The notes under the pieces were generated by a model. The model saw only the letters and a list, made by a program, of their open reading frames with translations, was not told where the DNA came from and did not search any database. A DNA stretch of 64,000 bases. Origin: Paenibacillus pabuli. Lineage in GTDB: Bacteria; Bacillota; Bacilli; Paenibacillales; Paenibacillaceae. The stretch covers positions 1,798,001 to 1,862,000 of the forward strand of contig NZ_JBDOIO010000003.1 of the NCBI RefSeq assembly GCF_039831995.1. The letters run 5' to 3'. Below, one piece after another: positions 34,421 through 43,576 of the stretch. How positions within the stretch are numbered: position 1 is the first letter of the stretch; each line of letters starts with the position of its first letter. A program made the translations under genes and the position numbers.

Positions 34421-36400
34421 ATGCAAAACGAATTCAATCGCCGAAATATCGGTATCTTTGCTCACGTAGATGCAGGCAAAACAACCACAACAGAACATAT
34501 GCTATATCATGGCGGCATTGTTCGCAGTCCCGGCCGGGTAGATGACGGGACGGCAGCTACGGACTCTCTGGACATCGAGAAAGAACGCGGAATTTCCGTA
34601 CAGGCAGCCATGACCTCACTTACTTGGAACAATACCGTGATCGACCTCGTCGATACCCCGGGACATATCGATTTCAGCTCCGAAGTGGAACGTTCCCTGC
34701 GTGTAATGGACGGTGCCATTCTGATTTTGTCAGCCGTGGAAGGGATTCAGTCGCAGAGCGAGACCATCTGGCATGCCTTGCGTTCCCTTCGCATCCCCAC
34801 CATCATTTATATCAATAAAATGGATCGGATCGGCGCATCTGCACCAGCCATTCTGGAACAGATTCGCTCCACGTTATCTCCCTTTGCATGCCCGGTACAG
34901 TCCTGCGTGATGGAGGAAGATTCATTCATCGGTGTTCATTCCTTATGGCATGATCACATGCATACGAATCAGCAAACGGTTCCCGAACTCGTGGAGATCC
35001 TTGCTGAGCTGGATGAAGACATCATGGAATCCTACATTAATGAAGTTCCCCTGCCACCAGAGCAGATCGATACGTCATTCCGCAAGCTGGTGCATCAGGG
35101 AGAAATATTTCCGGTTTGTTTTGGTGCTTCCGGGAAAGGGATCGGGGTATCTGAACTTCTTGATACGGTCACCCAGTTTCTCCCGCCTCCTGCAATCCCA
35201 GAGGATCCTGCGGTCTCGGGGGTCGTGTTCAAAATTGAACGGAACAAATCAATGGGACGAACCGCTTACGTACGTATGTACGGAGGCAGCATTCATAACC
35301 GGGACACGATCTATAACACGACCAGGGAACTGGAGGAAAAAGTGACTCAAATCCGCCAGATGGATGGTCGCAAATGGGCGGATACCGGTGCGGTACACAG
35401 CGGGCAGATTGCTGCTCTTTACGGTCTCAGCGAGACGCATGTGGGTGACATTATAGGGAGTCCGGACGCCGTTCCTCCCATGCCCCAAATGGCGGTGCCT
35501 CTGCTGACAGTACAGGTACATGGCCAGGATCCAGCACGTTATCCAGACCTTGTCGCTGCATTGCAGGAGTTAACCGATGAAGATCCGCTTCTTGACCTGC
35601 AATGGCTTCCAGAAGACCGGGAACTGCACCTCAAAGTTATGGGAACCATTCAGCTTGAGATCCTGTCGAGTTTGTTAAGCAGTCGTTTTGGACTCGATGT
35701 TGTTTTTGACCCGCCTTCTGTTATTTACAAAGAAACGCTGAGCGCTCCAGGTGAAGGATTCATTGCCTATACGATGCCTAAGCCTTGCTGGGCCATTCTT
35801 CGCTTCAAGATGGAGCCGCTGCCTCGCGGAAGCGGTCTGATCTATGAATCGACCGTTCGAACAGACCAGCTGCTGCTGCGGTATCAAAATGAAGTGCAGC
35901 GCCGGGTACCAGCGGCCCTGTCTCAGGGCATGTTCGGCTGGGAAGTCACCGACCTGCGGGTCACGCTTATTGAAGGAGAGCACCATGTCTGGCACACGCA
36001 TCCACTGGACTTTGTCGTTGCCACGCCAATGGGAATCATGGATGGCCTGGCTCGTACAGGTACTACACTGCTGGAACCGCTGCTGCAATTCCGCCTGACG
36101 GTACCCGAAGAATATGGCGGCAAGGCACTAAGTGACCTCGTACATATGCGTGCAACGTTCGAAGCGCCTGTTATTGGCGGCGGGAGATGCATTGTGGAAG
36201 GACAGATTCCGCTGGCCTCCTCCATGGATTATCCGGTGAAGCTCCGCTCCGAAACCGGGGGACGCGGTGTGCTCGTCACCTCTTTTGCCGGATATCAGGA
36301 TTGCCCTCCAGACGTGAAGCCCATGCGCAAGCGCAGGGGCGTGAATCCACTGGATCAATCCAAATATATTTTAAGCGTTCGTAATGCGATAACATCATAA
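34421..36400 (+). CDS. TetM/OtrA-like ribosomal protection GTPase
   Basis: An EF-G-like GTPase related to tetracycline ribosomal protection proteins. The 659-residue protein has G1 AHVDAGKTTTTE, switch region ERGISVQ, G3 DTPGHID and G4 NKMD, followed by EF-G domains II to V. Its length matches TetM (about 639) and OtrA rather than EF-G (about 690). AGAGGAG lies upstream of the ATG. It is surrounded by ordinary chromosomal genes, with no mobile element, so it looks like a resident gene. Whether it gives tetracycline resistance cannot be told from sequence. Confidence 0.85.
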   Translation: MQNEFNRRNIGIFAHVDAGKTTTTEHMLYHGGIVRSPGRVDDGTAATDSLDIEKERGISVQAAMTSLTWNNTVIDLVDTPGHIDFSSEVERSLRVMDGAILILSAVEGIQSQSETIWHALRSLRIPTIIYINKMDRIGASAPAILEQIRSTLSPFACPVQSCVMEEDSFIGVHSLWHDHMHTNQQTVPELVEILAELDEDIMESYINEVPLPPEQIDTSFRKLVHQGEIFPVCFGASGKGIGVSELLDTVTQFLPPPAIPEDPAVSGVVFKIERNKSMGRTAYVRMYGGSIHNRDTIYNTTRELEEKVTQIRQMDGRKWADTGAVHSGQIAALYGLSETHVGDIIGSPDAVPPMPQMAVPLLTVQVHGQDPARYPDLVAALQELTDEDPLLDLQWLPEDRELHLKVMGTIQLEILSSLLSSRFGLDVVFDPPSVIYKETLSAPGEGFIAYTMPKPCWAILRFKMEPLPRGSGLIYESTVRTDQLLLRYQNEVQRRVPAALSQGMFGWEVTDLRVTLIEGEHHVWHTHPLDFVVATPMGIMDGLARTGTTLLEPLLQFRLTVPEEYGGKALSDLVHMRATFEAPVIGGGRCIVEGQIPLASSMDYPVKLRSETGGRGVLVTSFAGYQDCPPDVKPMRKRRGVNPLDQSKYILSVRNAITS

Positions 36401-36417
36401 ACGGAGTTGAGCTTGTT

Positions 36418-37095
36418 GTGCTGATTAAATTTCTGATATTCGGACTTCTATGGCGGATTGTTGGCAATCCGTTTCTCGCTGTCCTGATTCTTCTCATTAT
36501 TTTGTATTTCCTGGATCGGCGCTATGTTGGGGTCTTTCCCAGCTTCATGAAACCGATCAAACGGCTGCGCGCAATCTCACGTCTGCGTCAGCAGATTGCG
36601 ATGAGTCCCAATGAAGTCTCTTCCAAGCTTGATCTCGCCAGACTTCTGATTGAACGCAAACGTTATAGCGAAGCTTATGAATTGCTCCTGGAGCTTGAAC
36701 GCCCATATGAGCAATCAGCCGAATATTGGGAGGCATTGGGGACGACCGAACTTCACCTTGGCAAAACCGAAGCAGGTGAGCGTCATATCCTTCAGGCACT
36801 CGACATCAATCCAAGGGTTAAGTATGGTCAGCCTTATCTCACCCTCGCCAATGCTTTTAAGGAATCGGATCGAGACAAGGCGCTGGCATACGTACAACAA
36901 TTCCAGGATATCCACTCATCCTCGAGTGAAGCTTATTATTTGCTGGGTTCAGTCTACCGTTCGCTTGAACGCACAGCAGATGCCAAGCAAGCCTATGAGC
37001 AGTCCCTGAACGTCTACCGTTCCCTGCCCAAATACAAGAAGCGCCAGGAACGCCGCTGGGCTGTCCGCAGTTGGTTCCGCAAACGCGGATTATAG
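36418..37095 (+). CDS. membrane-anchored TPR protein
   Basis: The 225-residue protein has one or two N-terminal membrane helices (residues 2-30), followed by several tetratricopeptide repeats (for example EVSSKLDLARLLIERKRYSE, YWEALGTTELHLGKTEAGE, EAYYLLGSVYRSLERTADA). GTG at 36418 follows the GTPase gene by 17 bases with GGAG upstream, so both are probably co-transcribed. TPR repeats serve protein binding; partner unknown. Confidence 0.85.
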   Translation: MLIKFLIFGLLWRIVGNPFLAVLILLIILYFLDRRYVGVFPSFMKPIKRLRAISRLRQQIAMSPNEVSSKLDLARLLIERKRYSEAYELLLELERPYEQSAEYWEALGTTELHLGKTEAGERHILQALDINPRVKYGQPYLTLANAFKESDRDKALAYVQQFQDIHSSSSEAYYLLGSVYRSLERTADAKQAYEQSLNVYRSLPKYKKRQERRWAVRSWFRKRGL

Positions 37096-37141
37096 AGAAC
37101 CCGACTCGTGTCCGCCGGCTCTCGGGTAAAGTCCATGCCAT

Positions 37142-37192
37142 CACAAAAGAACGCCGATTCTGTTTCAAAACAGAAATCGGCGTTCTTTTGTG
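37142..37192. terminator. strong bidirectional terminator
   Basis: An 18-base perfect stem (CACAAAAGAACGCCGATT with its complement) carries an inner CTGTTT/AACAG hairpin. T runs on both sides serve the TPR gene and the convergent phosphotransferase gene. Confidence 0.93.
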
Positions 37193-37221
37193 TCTAATGT
37201 CAAACCAGGCACCATGCCTGT

Positions 37222-38277
37222 TCACGTTAATAATTTGCGTAACCGCTCCTCATTGCGATTCATCCAAAGGATCCGCTCTCTAAGCTTAATGATCTGGTTA
37301 ACAGCAACATCAGGTTCATCCGTTCCTTGGAACATTCGGCTGATAAAATGCATCACCACGTCGAGACTGCGCAGCAGAATAAGCTGCGGAATGGCCAGCA
37401 ATTCATCCGGCTCCAGATTCACCTGTTTTCGGAATCCGCGGATCAGTCCTTCCAGTGCATCCCACATCCATTCATCACTCTTGTCCATAGTTAGCAGGTC
37501 CGACATAGGAACAGCAAGCTCCATGACCCGCAAATCCCATGTAGCAAACTCAAAATCCAGAATAGCACAAATTCGGCCATCGTCATCCGACAATACGTTG
37601 GATGCATTCACATCCCCGTGAACCAGTTGATGAGGCAGATTGTCCATACCGTTTAGAGCATCGAACAAAGCTGGAAGCACAGGCAGCAGTTCCTGCATTT
37701 CTTCTGCACACGCCTGGAGCTCGCCCGGTGGTGATTCACACAGCTGTATCAATCGGTCTGGTGGACAGAGTGGATACGCCTGTTGAATTTGATAATAAGG
37801 CGGGTATACAGGCTCAAGAGATATTTCCAGTCCGGCTAGAGCAAAAGACAACAAACCCGCCGCATGTCCCAGTTCAACAAGCTGATCCGGCGTATTCAAG
37901 ACCGGATTCTTGCCCGCACTGTACGTAAAGATAGCTGCGATTTTGTTCTGCCCCGTATTCGTATCGTGAATGGAGAGAAACGTGTGCCCATTCCCCTTCA
38001 TAGCTTTGACTGGAGCAGGTACCCTTAGTTCAAAGTCCGACTCTCTCAGTGCTGATAATACATGATGCTCAAAAGCTATTTTCACAAGATCCGTATGTGT
38101 TTCGTATACTCTGAGAACGTAACGCTCGCCATCCAGTTTAAGCATGTACGTTGTGTTGTTCATCCCGCCGTATCCGCGTTCTGCTTCCCAATGGGACTGA
38201 GGCGAAAATACAGATATCACCTCCTGTATCAGCTGCCGTTCCGCATCATCTTGAGGACGTAAATAAATGTTGTGCAC
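37222..38277 (-). CDS. aminoglycoside-phosphotransferase-family kinase
   Basis: A small-molecule kinase of the APH/choline/homoserine kinase fold. The 351-residue protein has the catalytic loop QLVHGDVNASNVL, the metal-binding ILDFEFATWDLRVME and the nucleotide region YVLRVYETH with a lysine nearby. Members of this family phosphorylate homoserine, choline, sugars or antibiotics; the substrate is not apparent. It stands alone. It should not be read as an antibiotic-resistance gene without evidence. Confidence 0.82.
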   Translation of the reverse strand: MHNIYLRPQDDAERQLIQEVISVFSPQSHWEAERGYGGMNNTTYMLKLDGERYVLRVYETHTDLVKIAFEHHVLSALRESDFELRVPAPVKAMKGNGHTFLSIHDTNTGQNKIAAIFTYSAGKNPVLNTPDQLVELGHAAGLLSFALAGLEISLEPVYPPYYQIQQAYPLCPPDRLIQLCESPPGELQACAEEMQELLPVLPALFDALNGMDNLPHQLVHGDVNASNVLSDDDGRICAILDFEFATWDLRVMELAVPMSDLLTMDKSDEWMWDALEGLIRGFRKQVNLEPDELLAIPQLILLRSLDVVMHFISRMFQGTDEPDVAVNQIIKLRERILWMNRNEERLRKLLT

Positions 38278-38425
38278 CGATCAAAACTCCTTCATCTGCA
38301 ATATCTATATGGATCGACCAGATAAATCCTTCATTACTCCCCATCTTAACGGAAGCCCATATTGGGGTCCAGTCTAAATCAGGTATATCCATACCCAAGT
38401 CGTAATGTCCTATTGAGGTTTTTAG

Positions 38426-39052
38426 TTAGTCAAAAGGTTTATAACCCATACGATTGAGTTGATCTGCAATGACACGATACCCTCTTGCATTGGGATGGAC
38501 CCGATCCCAGAATAACAATTCCCGTTCATGCCCTTCAAACCGGTCGTATACCTGAGCACAGGCATAGTTCCCCGCCCCTGCACCATTCAGAAAAGAATTG
38601 TACTGACGAACCCAATAAGCAGCCTCTGCGGCTTGAGGATACGGGTTGTACAATCCGATCGTTCGGACCAAATAGGCACTGTTTCCTTTTAACTGACGGA
38701 TATGTCTCATGATCTGTGACACGTTACTCCGGGTATCTCCCAGCACCTGTGTCATTTTACTGGCACTTGGAATGCCTCCGCTCGCCTTAAATGTGCGAAT
38801 TAGATCATTTCCGCCAATGGATATCGTAATCATGTCTGCTTCGCGCAAAGACTGTCGTACCCTCGCGTTAGAAGATACCATTTGCAACAGCTCACCTGAG
38901 GTGAGTCCGTTGACCCCCATATTATCCATGGACACAAATGTGCGAACATTCATTTCTGCCATCCTACGGTACAAAGGAACAAAACCGGTGCCCAGCAGCG
39001 CGCCTGTGCCTACCGTTAACGAGTCTCCAATGGCCGCATATCGATATACCAT
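38426..39052 (-). CDS. SGNH/GDSL-type esterase or lipase
   Basis: The 208-residue protein begins MVYRYAAIGDSLTVGTGALL, with the catalytic Ser in GDSLT, then Gly in NMGVNGLTSGEL, Asn in ISIGGNDLI and DRVHPNARGYRV at the C-terminus. It has no signal peptide. ATG at 39052 is chosen with AGGGG nine bases upstream. It resembles the LipC-type spore lipases of Bacillus in size and block order, but also other intracellular esterases; exact role unknown. Confidence 0.83.
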   Translation of the reverse strand: MVYRYAAIGDSLTVGTGALLGTGFVPLYRRMAEMNVRTFVSMDNMGVNGLTSGELLQMVSSNARVRQSLREADMITISIGGNDLIRTFKASGGIPSASKMTQVLGDTRSNVSQIMRHIRQLKGNSAYLVRTIGLYNPYPQAAEAAYWVRQYNSFLNGAGAGNYACAQVYDRFEGHERELLFWDRVHPNARGYRVIADQLNRMGYKPFD

Positions 39053-39182
39053 CACCGTCGCCCCTCTCTGCTAACTTATGACTGACTGCTATATCTATAT
39101 GAAAGAACCGGAGACAAGGCGCGGGATGGTGTCCGTAGGCGCATACCTTTATTTTATGAGATGCATGTAGTCACCCAATATT

Positions 39183-39221
39183 AAAAACCCCCTACGAAAA
39201 TATGCAACTTTTCGTAGGGGG
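39183..39221 (-). terminator. terminator after the MMPL gene
   Basis: CCCCCTACGAAAA pairs perfectly with TTTTCGTAGGGGG; on the minus strand it runs into five T. It lies 16 bases after the MMPL stop. Confidence 0.93.
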
Positions 39222-39236
39222 CAATATATGATTCAG

Positions 39237-42200
39237 CTACATGCTAATTGTACGGTCAGATTCCGCCGAATCACTCTGATTCTTGTTGGGGAAAGGCCAC
39301 CAGTTGGCACGGCCGAACATCTTCACCATGACAGGCACGAAGAAGGGCAGGAACAACAGTGAATACAGGACCAAACCACTAAGAACTACGGTAGCGATCT
39401 GCATCATGGAGAGAACACCGGATGGATACATGGCAGCAAAAGTTCCACTCAGAATAACGGCTGCCGACAGAATGACCGTACCCATGTTTTTCATAGCGTA
39501 CAGCATCGCATCCTGAACCCTCATGCCTTTATTTTCATTGAAGCGATCCATTAAGAAAATACTGTAATCCACACCAAGCGCAATCAGCATCACGAATCCG
39601 AAGAATGGCGTAACCCAGCTAATGCCCGCAAAACCAAGAATATTGACGAAGATTGCTTCGGTTAAAGCCATGGATGTGAAATATGCCAGCAACAGGGAAA
39701 CGATCAAATACAGCGGCATGATCACGGACCTTAAGAGCAGGACAAGAATTATAAATGTACCTGCAAGCATGAGCATAACTGTGCGGGAATAGTCGTTGTT
39801 GGAGATCTCCTGCAAATCCGCGAACGTACTTGTGACCCCGCCTACGGCAATGTCTGCTTTTTCGAGCGCACTTCCCTGTACAGCACGGTGAACCGCAGCT
39901 TCGATATCCGGTACGCGGTCAATCGCTTCAATACCATACGGGTTTTCGGCGAAAATAACATCTACCGTCATGGTCTTCCGATCTTGTGACAGATACGTAT
40001 CGAATACCTGTGCGAAGTCTTCATTGCTCAATGCTTCTTCAGGTACATACCAGCCGGCCAGGTCGGAATCCGGTGATTGTTGCAGCTGTGTCAGATAATC
40101 CTGTGCGGAATCGAGACCACCGGACACCTGCTCGATTCCATCCACACTCTGATTCAGACCATCCGTTAATTGGGTCAGCTGACCACTCAGGTCCGAGAAG
40201 CCCTGCCTAATCTTCTCCTGACCTCCCTGAAGCTGGCCGAGTCCATCCTGGATGGAAGGAATCTCGCTGATCACTTTACCCTGACCATCAGCCGCCTGCT
40301 TCAGCCCCGCTTCGAGCTGTCCAATTCCTGTTACAATCTGACCCAGCCCACTAGCCAAAGCCTGTTGTCCGGATGCAGCGGAGGTGAAGCCTTCGTTGGC
40401 CTGGCTGATTCCTGCAGCAGCTTGACTCAGATTACTTTGAATCTGACCCAGCGCCCCGGCAAGCTGGGCTGTGCCTGTTCCGGTTTCGCCAAGAGTACCT
40501 TTGACACGCTGATAGTCTGCGTCCTGCAGCAGCTCAGGGTACCGTTCTTCAAGAGCAGCAAATGATTCATTCAGACTGGTCAGCGCCGTGGATATGCCTG
40601 TGAGCTGCTGTTGAAGTTCGCCGGTACCATCGCCAAGTGCAGCTACGCCTGCACCAGCCTGACGGTAAGCCTCAAGCAGCTGATTACTCGCCTGAGCCAG
40701 CTGATCAGCACTTGTTTTCGCTTGCTGCAGGCCTACTTTTAGATCACCGGCGCCTGCTGATCCGTCACGAATTCCCTTCTCAATCTGCTGGAGTCCTTCG
40801 GACAACTGGCCAATTCCCGATTGCAGCTGGGACGTACCTTTACTCAGTTCTCCCGCTCCATTTGCAGCTTCTTTGATCTGGGGTTCGTTTTTGCTTAGTT
40901 GACTGCTGGCCTCACTCAGACCATCACGAATTTTATCCAGACCCGTCTTGCCTTCACCGAGTCCGTCCGATAATGTCCCCACTTGCTGAGTCACTTCGAA
41001 ATCCTTAATCTCGTCACCCGTCGGACGCGTCATGCTGCGTACCCCGGAGATTCCTGGAACCTTCTCCACTTCGCGACTGATTTTCTCGGCTACGGCCATA
41101 TATTTGGCATTGTCCATCGCTTCGTCGTTCTGTATAACGATCTGACCCGGCAGGGATTCACCCGGACCGAAGCTTTCCGAGATAATATTGAACGCTTTTA
41201 CCGAATCATACTTCTCACCAATCTCATCCAGACTGTTAAACGATAGTTTACCATCGTAAGTGGCCAGAAGCGGCACACAGACAGCTGCAACGATAAGTAG
41301 CGCAGCCCATGGACGTTTTAGAGAGAAGCGACCCGCTGCACCATAGATCTTGCTCTCCGCATGTTCGAGTGAACCTTTGGAAGGCCAGAACAGCTTCTTG
41401 CCCAGCACCGCCATGAAGAACGGAACAATGGTCACCAGAGCGAGCATCATTACGGCTATGCCGACAGCGACTGCCACTGCAGAGCGGTACAGCATAAACT
41501 GCGCAAAACCAATGGCGACAAAACCAACCAGCACGGCAAGAGCAGAGAAGAATACCGTTTTTCCTGCGGTCCGATAGGTTGCAATAATCGCTTCCCACGT
41601 CGTTTCATGATGTGCCAATTCTTCCTTGAACCGGCTGATGAGCAGGATACAGTAATCGGTACCAATCCCGAACATGACGGCCACCATGAAAATCTGTGTA
41701 AAGGTAGAGATCGGGAAATTCACTCCATCTACCAGGAATGCAACAATTTGCTGTGAAACAATATAGCTGATGCCCACGGTAAGCAGAGGGACAAACGGTG
41801 CTACAAACGAACGGAATACAAGGAACAAAATAAGCAAAATAAATACGACCGTAATATATTCCGATTTCTTGAGCCCCTCCTGGGAACTCTCTACCGTGTC
41901 TTCATCAATTAATCCTTTACCGGTTATGTAGTGTTCCACATTGACCGAGTCCAGCGTTGCATTAAGATCCTCTCGCATTTCCTTGACGGTACGATCCCCC
42001 TGATCAATGGAGAGGGATGTCAGGATCGTTTTTCCGTCAGCAGAGATCATTTTGTCTGACAGTTCAGGCTGTGAGAAGGGCTCCAAAATGGACAAAATGC
42101 CGAGTTCTTCTTTGTTCGACTCCAGCTGCTTCACAGCCTTTTCTGCCTCTTGTGTGCCTGTCGTACCCAAGCCATCTGCGTTGTAAAATACAAGCGCCAG

Positions 42201-42404
42201 CTGACTGCCCTGCTGTTCGCCTTTTTGTGCAGCGGCTTCGTCAAGGATAGCTGCTGCCTGGGTGGATGAGTACCCTTCCGGGACCGAAAACTGTCCTTTT
42301 TCCCGAATCAGTTCACTCATGTTTGGAGCTGTGAACATTAATACGGCGGCTACAACAACCCATAGCCCCATCAACCACCATCTTGCCTTCAGAATCGTTC
42401 TCAT
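39237..42404 (-). CDS. MMPL/RND family membrane transporter
   Basis: A large inner-membrane exporter. The 1055-residue protein has two halves with six membrane helices each and SSD-like segments (GIGTDYCILLISRFKEEL and ALGVDYSIFLMDRFNE). Between them lies a long extracellular region (about residues 480-790) with many repeats of the form L-x-x-G-x-x-Q-L, as in YhgE/Pip proteins. ATG overlaps the MarR gene stop as ATGA, so they form one operon, and MarR should control it. Similar pairs export lipids or toxic hydrophobic compounds; substrate unknown. Confidence 0.92.
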   Translation of the reverse strand: MRTILKARWWLMGLWVVVAAVLMFTAPNMSELIREKGQFSVPEGYSSTQAAAILDEAAAQKGEQQGSQLALVFYNADGLGTTGTQEAEKAVKQLESNKEELGILSILEPFSQPELSDKMISADGKTILTSLSIDQGDRTVKEMREDLNATLDSVNVEHYITGKGLIDEDTVESSQEGLKKSEYITVVFILLILFLVFRSFVAPFVPLLTVGISYIVSQQIVAFLVDGVNFPISTFTQIFMVAVMFGIGTDYCILLISRFKEELAHHETTWEAIIATYRTAGKTVFFSALAVLVGFVAIGFAQFMLYRSAVAVAVGIAVMMLALVTIVPFFMAVLGKKLFWPSKGSLEHAESKIYGAAGRFSLKRPWAALLIVAAVCVPLLATYDGKLSFNSLDEIGEKYDSVKAFNIISESFGPGESLPGQIVIQNDEAMDNAKYMAVAEKISREVEKVPGISGVRSMTRPTGDEIKDFEVTQQVGTLSDGLGEGKTGLDKIRDGLSEASSQLSKNEPQIKEAANGAGELSKGTSQLQSGIGQLSEGLQQIEKGIRDGSAGAGDLKVGLQQAKTSADQLAQASNQLLEAYRQAGAGVAALGDGTGELQQQLTGISTALTSLNESFAALEERYPELLQDADYQRVKGTLGETGTGTAQLAGALGQIQSNLSQAAAGISQANEGFTSAASGQQALASGLGQIVTGIGQLEAGLKQAADGQGKVISEIPSIQDGLGQLQGGQEKIRQGFSDLSGQLTQLTDGLNQSVDGIEQVSGGLDSAQDYLTQLQQSPDSDLAGWYVPEEALSNEDFAQVFDTYLSQDRKTMTVDVIFAENPYGIEAIDRVPDIEAAVHRAVQGSALEKADIAVGGVTSTFADLQEISNNDYSRTVMLMLAGTFIILVLLLRSVIMPLYLIVSLLLAYFTSMALTEAIFVNILGFAGISWVTPFFGFVMLIALGVDYSIFLMDRFNENKGMRVQDAMLYAMKNMGTVILSAAVILSGTFAAMYPSGVLSMMQIATVVLSGLVLYSLLFLPFFVPVMVKMFGRANWWPFPNKNQSDSAESDRTISM

Positions 42405-42859
42405 TCGTTCTCCTGTCCTCCCTCATTCGTTAGCAAGGTTGCCAGCTTCTCAAAGGATTCAATAAAATTCTGCACTTCTTCCGGCTTAAAATGAACCAGA
42501 TAAGGCTCAAGAAGCTGCTGTATTTCCCGTTCAGTCTCGCGGTATACCTGACGGCCAGTATCTGTCAATGTCAGATACACCACTCTGCGATCCCGCTCAT
42601 CCCCGGCCCGATGGACCAGATCCCGATCAACCAGCTTGTTGACCAGTGCCGTGATGCTGCTTTTGCCGACGCAGAGGAGCTCTGACAGATCTGATGGTGT
42701 GCAGGATGGTTTCTCCTCAATCAAACGGAGAGCACAGAACTGGTCTGTTGTCATGGTCTGCCCCACCTGTTCACGAATCCGCGTATCAAACTGTTTCGTC
42801 ACCAGGAACGAGGCATCCAGATAACGGTTCACCAAACTTTTGGCATCCGGTGTATTCAT
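42401..42859 (-). CDS. MarR family repressor of the MMPL operon
   Basis: The 152-residue protein has a winged helix typical of MarR (TPSDLSELLCVGKSSITALVNKLVDRDLV and the wing DERDRRVVYLTLTDTGR). GAAAGGAG precedes the ATG. It is first in an operon with the MMPL exporter and has inverted and direct repeats at its promoter, so autorepression released by a toxic compound is likely. Confidence 0.93.
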   Translation of the reverse strand: MNTPDAKSLVNRYLDASFLVTKQFDTRIREQVGQTMTTDQFCALRLIEEKPSCTPSDLSELLCVGKSSITALVNKLVDRDLVHRAGDERDRRVVYLTLTDTGRQVYRETEREIQQLLEPYLVHFKPEEVQNFIESFEKLATLLTNEGGQENE

Positions 42860-42881
42860 GTTCTATCTCCTTTCCGTTCAT

Positions 42882-42934
42882 ATAGTTCACTTAACGAACT
42901 ATTCTTCAATGAAACTATTCTATATTGAAACTAT
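42882..42934. promoter_or_regulatory. MarR operator half-sites at marR-MMPL promoter
   Basis: ATAGTTC and GAACTAT form a perfect inverted repeat (42882-42902). Two copies of TGAAACTAT follow at 42910-42918 and 42926-42934, 16 bases apart. All share a GAA(A)CTAT core and cover the likely -10 and start region. Confidence 0.65.
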
Positions 42935-42946
42935 AATGCAAAGCAA
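42919..42946 (-). promoter_or_regulatory. probable promoter of marR-MMPL
   Basis: On the minus strand TTGCTT (42946-42941) and TATAGA (42924-42919) are separated by 16 bases and overlap the operator half-sites. Confidence 0.5.
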
Positions 42947-42978
42947 TACTTTATTCCTGTTATTTTCTGTTTTCACGA

Positions 42979-43030
42979 CAAAAAAACAGGGCGTAAGGCT
43001 TAGCTCTCGGCCAAGTCATTACACCCTGTT
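42979..43030 (-). terminator. terminator after the GNAT gene
   Basis: AACAGGG and CCCTGTT pair, extended by GTAA/TTAC, with a looser inner stem. The minus strand ends in seven T, about 45 bases after the stop codon. Confidence 0.82.
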
Positions 43031-43075
43031 ATTTGTTTGCGTTAAGGATCTCACCATGGATGAAGCGATCCATCT

Positions 43076-43513
43076 CTATTCTTCGATAGAATCCTCGTCT
43101 TTTTCCAGTACACAACGGAATCGTTCCACACCTGGATATAACTCACCCAGGCTGTATACGACAAAGCCGGTATTACGATAAAATTCTACAGCTTCCTGGT
43201 CCGTTTCCGCGATCAGCTTGTCGGGATTAAACTTCTCCAGCAGCTGTGCAATCATGCCACGGCCATAGTTTTTGAATCGGTTCTCAGGCAATACCGCAAT
43301 ATGCTGGATCGTAATCTCGCTGTTCCCCGTTTTCTCATATCCAACCAAGCCGACTAACTGTCCTTCATCCTCATATCCATTTAGAAAAAGCTCGTCCTTA
43401 TCCGCATATTGTTGCAGTACACCCCCGACTTGCTCCGGGTCCGGAAAAACCGAGTAGGACAGCAATTCCTGCACTTCCGGCTCCTGTATGCGTGATTTCA
43501 GATTAATTAACAC
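43076..43513 (-). CDS. GNAT family N-acetyltransferase
   Basis: The 145-residue protein has the acetyl-CoA-binding motif (IAVLPENRFKNYGRGMIAQLL) and the C-terminal AVEFYRNTGFVVYSLGELYPG. Its substrate is unknown. The start is GTG at 43513, with a GGGGG run upstream. It is a single-gene unit between the MarR operon and the BadF-type kinase. Confidence 0.85.
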   Translation of the reverse strand: MLINLKSRIQEPEVQELLSYSVFPDPEQVGGVLQQYADKDELFLNGYEDEGQLVGLVGYEKTGNSEITIQHIAVLPENRFKNYGRGMIAQLLEKFNPDKLIAETDQEAVEFYRNTGFVVYSLGELYPGVERFRCVLEKDEDSIEE

Positions 43514-43576
43514 TCCTATTCCCCCTATAGCTTGCTTGATTCCGTTATCGTATTGTAGTCGTTAGCCTGTCAAAGT

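Noticed and set aside
34421..36400. Acquired tetracycline-resistance element
   Set aside because: No transposon, integrase, inverted repeats or composition change was seen around the gene; it lies among ordinary chromosomal genes.
37222..38277. Aminoglycoside-resistance gene
   Set aside because: Only the general kinase-fold motifs (HGD and DFE) are present; these are shared with homoserine, choline and sugar kinases, and no mobile context exists.
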